A stretch of 64,000 nt of DNA from Candidatus Acidiferrales bacterium (lineage in GTDB: Bacteria > Bacteroidota > Ignavibacteria > Kryptoniales > JAKASW01), in NCBI GenBank assembly GCA_035515795.1, contig DATJAY010000011.1:1-64000 (forward strand), given 5' to 3'. Positions 45,079 through 53,508 of the stretch are shown here, in pieces (the stretch's first letter is position 1; every line of letters begins with the position of its first letter). A program made the translations under genes and the position numbers. The notes beneath the pieces are model-generated. The model had not been told where the DNA came from. It worked only from the letters and a program-made list of their open reading frames with translations, and made no database searches.

Positions 45079-45701
45079 GCAGGATTTTTGTAACCGGGAT
45101 TGGAACGGGGATAGGAAAGACGTTTGTATCTGCCATACTTGTGGAGGCTCTGCATGCGGATTACTGGAAACCAGTTCAGTCGGGGGACCTGGATAATTCG
45201 GATACGATGACGGTGCGGCGACTGATCTCGAATCCGGTTTCCGTTCTTCATCCGGAAGCTTATCGCCTGACGCACGCGCTCTCCCCGCATGTAGCTGCCG
45301 AGATGGACGGCATTGAGATAGACCTGGAGAAAATTCGCTCTTTGATTCCTATCGTCAAAGATCGCCATCTTATCATCGAAGGCGCCGGTGGCGCAATGTC
45401 GCCGGTCAATGGTTCTTCGGTAGTACTTGATCTAATCGAGCTTCTCGAAGCTGAAACCGTTATCGTTTCAAGGAACTATCTTGGGAGTATCAATCATACG
45501 CTTCTTACCATAGACGCAATAAAACGAAGAAGAATATCCATTCGAGGTTTGATCTTTAACGGAAAGGAAGAAAAAGCCTCGGTTGATTTTATCTTGAAAC
45601 ATTCCGGCGCGAGTCTTCTCGGATCCGTCGGTGAAGAAAGGGTCTTAGACAAGAATGCCGTGAGCAAATATGCTGGCACATTCAAGGGAATATTTAAATA
45701 G
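45075..45701 (+). CDS. bioD: ATP-dependent dethiobiotin synthetase
   Basis: A 208-residue enzyme that carboxylates 7,8-diaminopelargonate to dethiobiotin using ATP. The P-loop is VTGIGTGIGKTFVSAIL; YWKPVQSG carries the substrate-binding Lys; HALSPHVAAE and IEGAGGAMSPV are further BioD signatures. The ATG at 45075 overlaps the bioF stop, and the stop abuts the bioA ATG directly, so translation of the three is probably coupled. Confidence 0.95.
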   Translation: MSRIFVTGIGTGIGKTFVSAILVEALHADYWKPVQSGDLDNSDTMTVRRLISNPVSVLHPEAYRLTHALSPHVAAEMDGIEIDLEKIRSLIPIVKDRHLIIEGAGGAMSPVNGSSVVLDLIELLEAETVIVSRNYLGSINHTLLTIDAIKRRRISIRGLIFNGKEEKASVDFILKHSGASLLGSVGEERVLDKNAVSKYAGTFKGIFK

Positions 45702-46985
45702 ATGAACCTTTCCGAGCGCGACAGCAAAGTCATTTGGCATCCTTACACGCAGATGCAAACTGCGGAACTTCCGGTTGCGATCGTTCGCGGTGAAGGCGCG
45801 CGCTTGTATGATGAGGACGGAAAAGAGTACATTGATGCCATCTCGTCATGGTGGGTGAACGTTCATGGCCATGCAAATCGGTATATCGGGCAGAAAATCC
45901 ACGAGCAGCTTCAGGTTTTAGAGCATGTTATATTCGCCGGGTTCACACATCAACCTGCAGTCGAGCTTGCGGAGCGTTTGATAAAAGTCCTACCTCAAAA
46001 TCAGTCGAGGATTTTTTATTCCGACGATGGCTCAACGGCGGTCGAAGTCGCGGTGAAGATGGCATTGCAATACTGGTACAATCAGGGAATAAACAAAAAG
46101 ACAATTGTTGCTTTTCGAAACTCATATCATGGAGACACGTTCGGCGCGATGTCGGTAAGTGAGCGTGATATTTTTACCGCGCCATTCCGGGATTTGTTGT
46201 TTGATGTGGCCTTTATTGACGCACCGCTAAAAGGGATTGAAAGAGAATCTCTTGATCAGCTGGAACGTGAACTGCAAAAGGAAAATGTAGCTGCATTTAT
46301 TTTCGAGCCGCTTCTGCAGGGTGCCGGCGGGATGATTGTCTACGAAGCTCCGCCTTTGGACGAGCTCATTTATTTTTGCCGCGAAAAAGGAATACCGACA
46401 ATTGCCGACGAAGTTCTGACGGGATTCGGCAGGACAGGAAAATTTTTTGCATCCGATTATCTAAAAAACAAACCGGACATCATTTGTATGTCGAAGGGTA
46501 TTACAGGCGGCACGATGCCTTTTGGTGCGACTTCATGTACGGAAAAAGTCTATGAAGCCTTTCTGTCCGATGACAGGAAAAAGACTTTCTTCCACGGCCA
46601 TTCTTACACGGGGAATCCTGCAGCATGTGCCGCGGCCCTTGCAAGTCTCGATCTGTTCGAGAAACCCGGGACGTGGGACAATATCCGGAGAATCGAATCG
46701 AGCCACCGGGAATTCCTTTCAAGAATTCGTAATCATCCCATTGTGGAGAAACCACGACAGATCGGAACGATCATGGCATTCGACGCGAAATGCGGAGAGC
46801 AGACATCATATCTGCACTCATTGAGGGACAGGATGAGTCATTTCTGCTTGACCCACGGCGTTATCATCCGGCCTCTCGGAAATATTATTTATTTTATGCC
46901 GCCATACTGTATTACGGATGAGGAGTTGAGCAGAGTTTATTCCACGATACAAGCCATGTTGCTTGAGATTGACAACTTGAAATGA
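45702..46985 (+). CDS. bioA: Adenosylmethionine-8-amino-7-oxononanoate aminotransferase
   Basis: A 427-residue class III aminotransferase that uses SAM as amino donor to make 7,8-diaminopelargonate. Landmarks: WHPYTQM near the N-terminus, ISSWWVNVHGHANRYI with the tandem Trp typical of BioA, SYHGDTFGAMSVS, IADEVLTGFGRTGKFFA with the PLP-contact Asp, and the Schiff-base Lys in ICMSKGITGGTMP. It starts on the base after the bioD stop. Confidence 0.95.
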   Translation: MNLSERDSKVIWHPYTQMQTAELPVAIVRGEGARLYDEDGKEYIDAISSWWVNVHGHANRYIGQKIHEQLQVLEHVIFAGFTHQPAVELAERLIKVLPQNQSRIFYSDDGSTAVEVAVKMALQYWYNQGINKKTIVAFRNSYHGDTFGAMSVSERDIFTAPFRDLLFDVAFIDAPLKGIERESLDQLERELQKENVAAFIFEPLLQGAGGMIVYEAPPLDELIYFCREKGIPTIADEVLTGFGRTGKFFASDYLKNKPDIICMSKGITGGTMPFGATSCTEKVYEAFLSDDRKKTFFHGHSYTGNPAACAAALASLDLFEKPGTWDNIRRIESSHREFLSRIRNHPIVEKPRQIGTIMAFDAKCGEQTSYLHSLRDRMSHFCLTHGVIIRPLGNIIYFMPPYCITDEELSRVYSTIQAMLLEIDNLK

Positions 46986-47033
46986 TTATTTTTTCAGAGC
47001 GTTTGATCTGAGTTATGAACAGGGAGATTTAAA

Positions 47034-47690
47034 ATGAATATCTCATTTGCCGGTAAACTAGAGGCTGTTTTGCTTCTGATGGTTTCGTTCGTTGCCCTGT
47101 CCTGCAAATCTGACAATACTCTCGTCGCTCCAACTTTAACGACGTCGATTGTAACAGGATTGTGGATCACCAACTCGTCTGGCCCAACTCCGATTGCGGT
47201 ATGGGGAAATCCGTCGGATGGTTCCGGGTCTGGAAGTGGGGGATTCGGATTCAATGGGGGCATCAATGAGAGATCTGACAGTATTGTGGCGGGGATCCCA
47301 AGGTATTTTGTATTTCATATTCCCTATCCAAATCCTGCTCCGGGTGTGACAGAGTTTGTGTTTGATTTGCCAATTCAATCGGTCGTTGATCTCTGGATTG
47401 TAAAGGCTCGTTGGGTCGGTGAGCAAAGTTCTGATGAGACGCTCGAAGGAAGTGCTACGACAATTACACCGGAGAGGAACACGGTAAAGATCTTTCTTCG
47501 CAGCAATCTAATGTATGCGGGCCAGCATACTGAAACGTGGAGCGGCACTGACGATAACGGGAGGCCAGTGCCCGCCGGCTTTTATAGAGTGTATTGGCGC
47601 GTCAATGGGTTCTTAGCATTTCACGACATCTTTTTATATCGGCAGTTGTCGGACTTACCTATTGATCTTCGAAAAATCACGGATGTTTGA
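47034..47690 (+). CDS. Lipoprotein with FlgD-like C-terminal domain
   Basis: A 218-residue predicted lipoprotein: signal peptide with a lipobox (FVALSC, Cys near residue 24), a glycine/serine-rich stretch (GSGSGSGGFGFNGG), and a C-terminal beta-sandwich that resembles the FlgD/T9SS-associated Ig-like fold (HTETWSGTDDNGRPVPAGFY). The motif FHIPYPNPAPG also recalls the YPNP segment of the sorting domains. The start follows GGGAGATTTAAA. It stands 48 nt after bioA but has no obvious link to biotin. Confidence 0.6.
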   Translation: MNISFAGKLEAVLLLMVSFVALSCKSDNTLVAPTLTTSIVTGLWITNSSGPTPIAVWGNPSDGSGSGSGGFGFNGGINERSDSIVAGIPRYFVFHIPYPNPAPGVTEFVFDLPIQSVVDLWIVKARWVGEQSSDETLEGSATTITPERNTVKIFLRSNLMYAGQHTETWSGTDDNGRPVPAGFYRVYWRVNGFLAFHDIFLYRQLSDLPIDLRKITDV

Positions 47691-47729
47691 TTTACGCATA
47701 TAATTGTTGTAACTCGAAAGGAGAATTGA

Positions 47730-48245
47730 ATGAAAAAGTATTATTTGTTCTTCTGCACGATTGCTCTTCAATGTATTCTTGCGGTGAGTACGTTCGCTCA
47801 AGACAGTAGTTCGACTCCGACTTATGGACTGACCGCTTCATTTCAAAGCAGCCAGCTTGACATACTTGTTCCTATCTGGGTCAGCAAAATGGTTTCGCTT
47901 GCCCCTGCCGTGGGACTGGCGTGGGAAGATGGCACAGGTGCCGACCTTCACATAGGAATTGTCCCGCGTTTCTACCTGACAAAGAAAAAAGTTTCACCAT
48001 ATCTGGGGCTACAAATCGCAATGCTTAAGATCATCCCTGCAGGAGGAGCGGGAGTTGCGTCGACTACCGATTGGCTCGCCGGACTGGCATTTGGCGGAGA
48101 ATATTTCTTTGATGAGCATTTAAGTTTTGGCGTGGAGTCTCAAGCTAATTTCACTTATTCTGATCAGAACTCATCTCGATTCGGAAACCCGGGAAAAACG
48201 AATCTCAACACTGCAGCTGCAGTCTTTGCGACGGTATATTTCTAA
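47730..48245 (+). CDS. Small outer-membrane beta-barrel-like protein
   Basis: A 171-residue exported protein: signal peptide (MKKYYLFFCTIALQCILAVS, cleavage near TFAQ) followed by alternating-pattern strands (YGLTASFQSSQLDILVPIWV, DLHIGIVPRFYLT, YLGLQIAMLKII, LAGLAFGGEYFF, FGVESQANFTYS) and a terminal aromatic (VYF), as in eight-stranded OmpW/OmpA-like barrels. GAAAGGAG precedes the ATG. Function unknown. Confidence 0.6.
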   Translation: MKKYYLFFCTIALQCILAVSTFAQDSSSTPTYGLTASFQSSQLDILVPIWVSKMVSLAPAVGLAWEDGTGADLHIGIVPRFYLTKKKVSPYLGLQIAMLKIIPAGGAGVASTTDWLAGLAFGGEYFFDEHLSFGVESQANFTYSDQNSSRFGNPGKTNLNTAAAVFATVYF

Positions 48246-48305
48246 AAAATATTCGAGTATCTTCGCGGCTCGTGATCTCCATGTGGTCGATTGAGATGGC
48301 GGATA

Positions 48306-49511
48306 ATGAAAAACTCTGACAAACATATTGCGATTACCGGCATGGGATCGATCTCTCCGCTCGGCGCGTGCCGCGATGATGTGTGGAAAACCTACGAACG
48401 GCGGAAAAGCATGATTAAGCCGAAGGTCTTCAACGGTGAGCAAGTGCCCGTTGGAAGTCTTTGCGATGGATCGGAAGAAATCATCGAATCGATTCGGCAT
48501 GAGAATCCAGACTATAGAAACCTTGATAGGACTGTCATCATGGCGATCTATGCGGCACGTGAAGCCGTCAGACAAGAGGGTTGGGATAAATCTGATCCGT
48601 CGCGCACCGGCATAAATATCGGCTCTTCCAGAGGAGCAACAGAACTTCTTGAGAAGAGACACTCAGAGTATCTTACCAATCCATCTCAACGCCTGTTCCC
48701 CCTCACTTCGCCGACCACCACACTCGGTAATATCTCAAGCAGTGTTGCCCATGATATTGAAGTCGACGGTCCGACGATCAGCCATTCTGTTACATGCAGC
48801 ACTGCACTTCATGCGGTATTCAATGGAATAGCGTGGATGCGCGCGGGAATGGCCGATAGGTTCATTGTCGGGGGAGCGGAGGCACCGCTCACGGGGTTTA
48901 CTATCGCGCAGATGAAGTCTCTCAGGATTTACACGAATGAAGTCGACGCGGTCTACCCATGCAGACCATGCTCATCCGAATCTCCGCTCCATGATACATT
49001 AACGCTTGGAGAAGGGGCCGCTCTTTTTACACTCGAAATGCTGAACGATGGCGAATTGGTAGATAAAAAAGTACTTGGAGTCATTGACTCGGTTGGTTAT
49101 GCCCAGGAAAATTCAAAGACGCCGACTGCGATTACAGAGGAGGGGAGCGCATTGCGGAGATCGATGAAGATGGCACTGGAAAACATGGCGACCACGTCTT
49201 CTGTCGACATGGTAATTCTTCATGCGCCCGGTACCGTGAAGGGCGACGCCAGCGAGCTGACAGCTGTCAAGACGATATTTGGAGATAACTTGCCAGTTCT
49301 CGTCTCGAACAAGTGGCTTATTGGGCACACCTTCGGAGCATCGGGAGCGTTAAGTCTTGAATTTGCGCTTCTCATGCTGGCAGGGAATTGCTACGTCGAT
49401 TTTCCTTATCCGGTTGTCTTTAAGAATGAAAGCAAGCTGATCAAAAAAATTATGATTAACGCTGCAGGCTTCGGGGGAAATGCAGCGAGCTTAATCGTAT
49501 CACTGGTTTAA
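48306..49511 (+). CDS. Beta-ketoacyl synthase (KAS II-type)
   Basis: A 401-residue condensing enzyme of the FabF/KAS II type. The Cys-His-His triad is visible: nucleophile Cys in SHSVTCSTALHAVFNG, His in ILHAPGTVKGDASE and His in LIGHTFGASGALSLE. The N-terminus IAITGMGSISPLGACRDDVW is typical. The ORF can be read from a TTG at 48291, but the ATG at 48306 fits the family. As the cluster lacks bioC and bioH, this enzyme may help build the pimeloyl chain; alternatively it is a general or secondary-metabolism ketosynthase. No acyl-carrier protein gene is adjacent. Confidence 0.88.
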   Translation: MKNSDKHIAITGMGSISPLGACRDDVWKTYERRKSMIKPKVFNGEQVPVGSLCDGSEEIIESIRHENPDYRNLDRTVIMAIYAAREAVRQEGWDKSDPSRTGINIGSSRGATELLEKRHSEYLTNPSQRLFPLTSPTTTLGNISSSVAHDIEVDGPTISHSVTCSTALHAVFNGIAWMRAGMADRFIVGGAEAPLTGFTIAQMKSLRIYTNEVDAVYPCRPCSSESPLHDTLTLGEGAALFTLEMLNDGELVDKKVLGVIDSVGYAQENSKTPTAITEEGSALRRSMKMALENMATTSSVDMVILHAPGTVKGDASELTAVKTIFGDNLPVLVSNKWLIGHTFGASGALSLEFALLMLAGNCYVDFPYPVVFKNESKLIKKIMINAAGFGGNAASLIVSLV

Positions 49512-49635
49512 CGGAAACAATTAATTTCTGTGCTACCTGTTCTGCCCGTACACCGAGTAGCTTCAGCGCGAAGTCCTGCCAACGCGATTACCGTATCTTT
49601 GTGGAAAAATCTAAAGTCGACAAGCTGCTCGAAGC

Positions 49636-50196
49636 TCATTCTTCTTTCAAAGGATGAGCGATCTTTTCACTGTACGTCTTGAAATCGAAGCCGTGGAAGA
49701 ATGGGCTTTCCTGATTGTGACACTTTGTGCAGGTTTCCTCAGCCGGCATGAGTAGCCCGACTTGAGCTCCATCTGTTTTCTTGGTGTGAATGTCTTTCAT
49801 GGTCGACATCTTCCAGTAGTCGCTTCCTGCACCATGACATGTCTCGCATTGAACACCTTGCGTCGGGTCGAAGGAAGCCTCGAACGCACTTGCGGTCAGG
49901 CCGTATCCTGTTTCATGACATTTCAAACACTGCGGTGCTTTCTGTGGATCATCTATGCCGCGCGCCTTTGCAACACTTTTTGCCGTGTCGGATGCAAGAT
50001 CAATGAAAGCATGTGCGTGCTTCGATGCTTCCCAGATCTTAAACTGTGCGCCGATCTTATCAGCACTGTGACACAGTTTGCATTTTCCCGCTCCGACAAA
50101 TTTGTGCGTGCTGTCAGGGGTCGGTTGTGCAAATGAAAGACTTACTCCAAGCATAAACATGAATGCGAGAATCAACAGAGCTATGATTCGTTTCAT
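49636..50196 (-). CDS. Tetraheme cytochrome c (c554-like)
   Basis: A 186-residue periplasmic electron-transfer protein: signal peptide (MKRIIALLILAFMFMLGVSL, ending near SFAQ) and four CxxCH heme-binding motifs (CKLCH, CLKCH, CETCH, CTKCH), with spacing and HETGY/HGAGSDYW context like cytochrome c554-type domains. Its start overlaps the stop of the 11-heme cytochrome gene by 4 nt, so it is the last gene of the Rieske/cytochrome b operon and probably accepts electrons from that complex. Confidence 0.88.
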   Translation of the reverse strand: MKRIIALLILAFMFMLGVSLSFAQPTPDSTHKFVGAGKCKLCHSADKIGAQFKIWEASKHAHAFIDLASDTAKSVAKARGIDDPQKAPQCLKCHETGYGLTASAFEASFDPTQGVQCETCHGAGSDYWKMSTMKDIHTKKTDGAQVGLLMPAEETCTKCHNQESPFFHGFDFKTYSEKIAHPLKEE

Positions 50197-51665
50197 CGAT
50201 TAGATTTCCTTTCTATTTGTCTAATCTTCAGATATAAAAGTATTACTAAGAAGGTGATTGCTAGCGTGGCGACGCCGAGGCCCTGCCGCCTGAAATAATA
50301 TTCGTTAATGGCACTCAGGGCGCTTTTCTGTGCTTCGGCAACTATTTTCAGCCCCGGCTTTGCGGCATCTTTCAAAGGTGCCAGTTCAAATGCGTGAACC
50401 TGAACCCGAGATTCGACCAGCGATTGGTTCGCGTCTTTCAAAGAATAACTTGCATCTGAAACATCCATCCCTAAATTCTCAGCGCGCGAGATAAGATTTA
50501 AGGCACTGTTCTGGCCCATCGTTACACTGTCCAATATCGTCTTTATTGCTGAGATATCGGCAGCGGCGGAGTCTGAAGGCTTGTGGCATTGAGAACACAC
50601 CGCTCCGCCTGTCAAGCCGATCATATCGTCGCTTGGCGGTTTCACGAGATGGTTGCTATGGCACACCACGCAACCCGGAAGCTTCGCCTTGGTGAACACG
50701 GCGAAGTGCGGACTCTTGTCAAACAGGTCTGCATTTGTTGGATGGCATGTCCCGCATACGGATGCGACGGAAGAGAAACCGGGCGGAACTGCTCCGTGAT
50801 TTCCATGGCATGAGTTGCATGCGGGCGCACTCAAATTAGAATTCTGAAGCAATGCCACACCGTGAACGCTCCTTTTGTAATTATCGTATTGATCCGTGGG
50901 AATATTATACCGGGCCATGTATGATTTGTTGCTATGGCACTTTGCGCAAGTTTGTGGAATGTTAGTCGGGTAGACCGGAGAGCGTGGATCTTTCACCGAT
51001 CTGATAAGGTGATTGGAATGGCAGCTCACGCAAGTTGCGGGCTTCGGATCGCCGGCCTTGTTCCTTTCACCGTGAACGCTGGTCAGATATTTTTCATATT
51101 GATCGACCGGGAGCCCCGGATTGAACTTCCGCATGTAATCGGAATTGCTGTGACACTTTGCGCAGGTGGCCGTGACCTTAGTCGGGTAAACGGGCGAGTG
51201 AGTATCACTGATTTTCGATATGTTGTGGATGCCGTGGCAGGAGGTGCATTGAGGGCCATCGCTGCTTTGCGTCAGTGCTCTGCCGTGTATGCTCGACATG
51301 AAATCATCCATCACATCGTCCAGGTGAAACTTGGTCTTGAAAATTGTCTTCTCGGGTCCGTGGCATTTCCCGCACATCTGTGGGATGCCGGATTGCTTTG
51401 GGACTCCGACATATCCCTTTGACGGGCTCATGGCCGCGTCCTGGTCATCGAGAGCCGGGTCGCCGCCGTGACAATCTGCGCATGTGACACCGGCTTTGTA
51501 GTGAACGTCGTTCATGTATGACGCAGCTTCACTGCTGCCGATGTCATTGTGGCAGCTAAGACATTTGTCAACTACCTGTTTTTCCTGACTGTACGTCGTC
51601 GAGTGAAGAGGAATCACAATCAGAGTGAAGAAAACAAAAAGGACTGCGATACTTTTCATCTTCAT
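50193..51665 (-). CDS. Membrane-anchored 11-heme cytochrome c
   Basis: A 490-residue protein with a signal peptide (ending near TYSQ, residue 26) and eleven CxxCH motifs: CLSCH, CADCH, CGKCH, CTSCH, CAKCH, CVSCH, CAKCH, CNSCH, CGTCH, CVVCH and CSQCH. Repeated HG or HF residues between motifs (SSIHGRA, TSVHGER, RSVHGVA) are likely distal axial ligands. After the hemes comes a helical domain (about 370-455), then one C-terminal membrane helix (GVATLAITFLVILLYLKI) and a short basic tail. It overlaps cytochrome b upstream and the tetraheme cytochrome downstream by 4 nt each. It takes the place normally held by cytochrome c1 or f as the electron acceptor of the Rieske protein (inference). Confidence 0.9.
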   Translation of the reverse strand: MKMKSIAVLFVFFTLIVIPLHSTTYSQEKQVVDKCLSCHNDIGSSEAASYMNDVHYKAGVTCADCHGGDPALDDQDAAMSPSKGYVGVPKQSGIPQMCGKCHGPEKTIFKTKFHLDDVMDDFMSSIHGRALTQSSDGPQCTSCHGIHNISKISDTHSPVYPTKVTATCAKCHSNSDYMRKFNPGLPVDQYEKYLTSVHGERNKAGDPKPATCVSCHSNHLIRSVKDPRSPVYPTNIPQTCAKCHSNKSYMARYNIPTDQYDNYKRSVHGVALLQNSNLSAPACNSCHGNHGAVPPGFSSVASVCGTCHPTNADLFDKSPHFAVFTKAKLPGCVVCHSNHLVKPPSDDMIGLTGGAVCSQCHKPSDSAAADISAIKTILDSVTMGQNSALNLISRAENLGMDVSDASYSLKDANQSLVESRVQVHAFELAPLKDAAKPGLKIVAEAQKSALSAINEYYFRRQGLGVATLAITFLVILLYLKIRQIERKSNR

Positions 51666-52735
51666 CTCGCTCCTATAGTTGTCATAATGATTACATACAG
51701 AATTACGGCTATCCCCGCGTAGTTTATGATTCTGTTTCGATTCCCCTTTGGTGTCTTAGAGTCCCAAAACGGAACCAGAAACCAAAGAAGCCCGGCGGCA
51801 CCGAAAAGAGTAATGCCCACGACCTCGCCGTCAAGTGCGAGAATCTTGCCAGGAAAGAATTTCAACGACTGAAACATAAAGAGGAAATACCACTCCGGCC
51901 TTATGCCAAGCGGCGCCGGAGCGAACGGATCTGCTTTGTTGCCGATCTCCCATGGAAAATAGACTGCGAGTATGGCGAGGACGTTTAGAACAATAAGCCA
52001 GAGAAGAACGTCGCGCAAGACAAAGTTCGGGAAAAACGGTATGTACTTTTTCTTTGAATCCGGGTGAGCCTTCCATGATTCGGGCTCGCTTATTCCCTGC
52101 ACTTGTATGAACAGCAAATGAACCCCCAGAACGATGGCAAATATTGCAGGGAAGACGGCGACATGTAAACCGAAGAAACGCGTCAAAGTCGCTGTCGTGA
52201 CATCCGATCCATTTCGAAGCAGTTCCATCATCGGCTCGCCGATAATCGGTGCAACGCCCACGATTTCTGTTCCCACTTTTGTCGCAAAAAAAGAGAGCGT
52301 GTTCCACGGCAGGAGATAACCGCTGAATCCGAACGCCAACGAAAGCGCAAGAAGAAGAAACCCAGTGTACCATGTCAGCTCCCTGGGCGCCCGGAATGCT
52401 TTCGTGAAGTAAACTGAAAACATGTGGATGAAGATCGACAGGATCATCAGATTGGCTGACCAACTGTGAATCGATCTGATGAGCCAACCGAATTGAACTT
52501 TTGTCACGATAAAACGGACGCTTTCGTAAGCCGTCTGTGCGCCCGGTTGATAATACATGAGGAGGAGAATCCCGGTAATCACCTGGACGATGAAAAGGAA
52601 AAGACTGACCCCGCCGAAATAATACCAGAATGAGCCTTTGAAACTTGGGACTTTCTTTTCCCTTGAGAAATGCTGGAGTATGCTGAGGTTGTAACGCTCA
52701 TTGAGCCAATGCCATATTTTAGATTCTTTGTCCAT
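51662..52735 (-). CDS. Cytochrome b, fused b6/subunit IV type
   Basis: A 357-residue membrane subunit of a quinol-oxidising bc complex with about seven or eight helices. Heme-ligand His pairs: IHSWSANLMILSIFIH in helix B (13 residues between) and LHVAVFPAIFAIVLGVH in helix D (14 between, the spacing typical of cytochrome b6 rather than mitochondrial-type b). The quinol-oxidation motif PEWYF is present (GIRPEWYFLFMFQ), so the subunit IV part is fused to the b6 part. It lies 9 nt after the Rieske gene and overlaps the 11-heme cytochrome gene by 4 nt. Confidence 0.93.
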   Translation of the reverse strand: MDKESKIWHWLNERYNLSILQHFSREKKVPSFKGSFWYYFGGVSLFLFIVQVITGILLLMYYQPGAQTAYESVRFIVTKVQFGWLIRSIHSWSANLMILSIFIHMFSVYFTKAFRAPRELTWYTGFLLLALSLAFGFSGYLLPWNTLSFFATKVGTEIVGVAPIIGEPMMELLRNGSDVTTATLTRFFGLHVAVFPAIFAIVLGVHLLFIQVQGISEPESWKAHPDSKKKYIPFFPNFVLRDVLLWLIVLNVLAILAVYFPWEIGNKADPFAPAPLGIRPEWYFLFMFQSLKFFPGKILALDGEVVGITLFGAAGLLWFLVPFWDSKTPKGNRNRIINYAGIAVILYVIIMTTIGAR

Positions 52736-52744
52736 CGCCTCTCC

Positions 52745-53191
52745 TCAACTCTTAGTCACGATGACATCATCGCCTTTAACTGCCACCTTGTATTCCTGCA
52801 GCGGCCTTGGCGGCGGACCGGCGACGTTTCGGCCGTTGAGATCATATACTCCGCCATGGCACGCACAGAATATTTTACCCATATCCGGGCGGTACTGTAC
52901 TGTGCACTGGAGGTGGGTACAGACGGCGCTGAAAGCCTCCAGCTTGCCGTCGGGAGTATTGATGAGGATAGCTGGCTCGTTGCCGAATCTAAATACTTTT
53001 CCCTGGTTCGGCTTCAAATCTTTGACAGAGCCGGCAGTAACACTCGTCGGAGTGGCTTCCGTCTGTTCCGGCACTCTGAAATAAGCAATAATCGGATAGA
53101 GAACCGAGCCGAGCCATGCAATGACTCCGAGTCCGAGTAAATAATCAAGGAATGTTCGCCGCGATATCTTCTCATTTCCAGGACCATCCAT
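52745..53191 (-). CDS. Rieske iron-sulfur protein
   Basis: A 148-residue subunit with a twin-arginine-type N-terminus (ISRRTFLDYLLGLGVIAWLG), which acts as signal anchor, and a C-terminal Rieske domain with the two [2Fe-2S] ligand boxes CTHLQC and CACHGG, followed by the usual proline loop (GPPPRPLQEYKV). It transfers electrons from quinol at the cytochrome b Qo site to a c-type cytochrome. It is the first gene of the four-gene operon; the ATG at 53191 is preceded by AAAGGA-type purines. Confidence 0.94.
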   Translation of the reverse strand: MDGPGNEKISRRTFLDYLLGLGVIAWLGSVLYPIIAYFRVPEQTEATPTSVTAGSVKDLKPNQGKVFRFGNEPAILINTPDGKLEAFSAVCTHLQCTVQYRPDMGKIFCACHGGVYDLNGRNVAGPPPRPLQEYKVAVKGDDVIVTKS

Positions 53192-53508
53192 CCTTTAGAA
53201 TTTCCTTTTTGAATTGTTAATCCAGCGGAACAAGCTGGTACAGTGTGTTGATTCCTTCAAACGAATGCCAAAGCGAAAACTTGCTGATCCGGGACAGGGC
53301 GACATGATCCGGAACGAACAAAGGGGATCATCGTGAACGATTGTTCTTCTATTTGCATCTCATACCGAACTTGGAGTCGTTTAATCAACGAACGTGCCGA
53401 TGAAAGGTAATAAATTCATTCGCATTGCGCAACCTTAGATTTTGCTTGCGGCATATTGTCGCCGGGTCGGAAAACAACGAGGAGAATCTCCACGAACGAA
53501 TTCTGCGT
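53192..53508. other. Intergenic stretch upstream of the Rieske operon
   Basis: About 315 bases that should hold the promoter of the minus-strand Rieske/cytochrome operon and the 3' end of the DUF2339 transcript. I see no convincing promoter box, terminator or RNA gene. Confidence 0.4.

Noticed and set aside
50934-51422. 162-residue open frame antisense to the 11-heme cytochrome gene
   Set aside because: The opposite strand encodes regularly spaced CxxCH motifs; this frame is a shadow of that gene.
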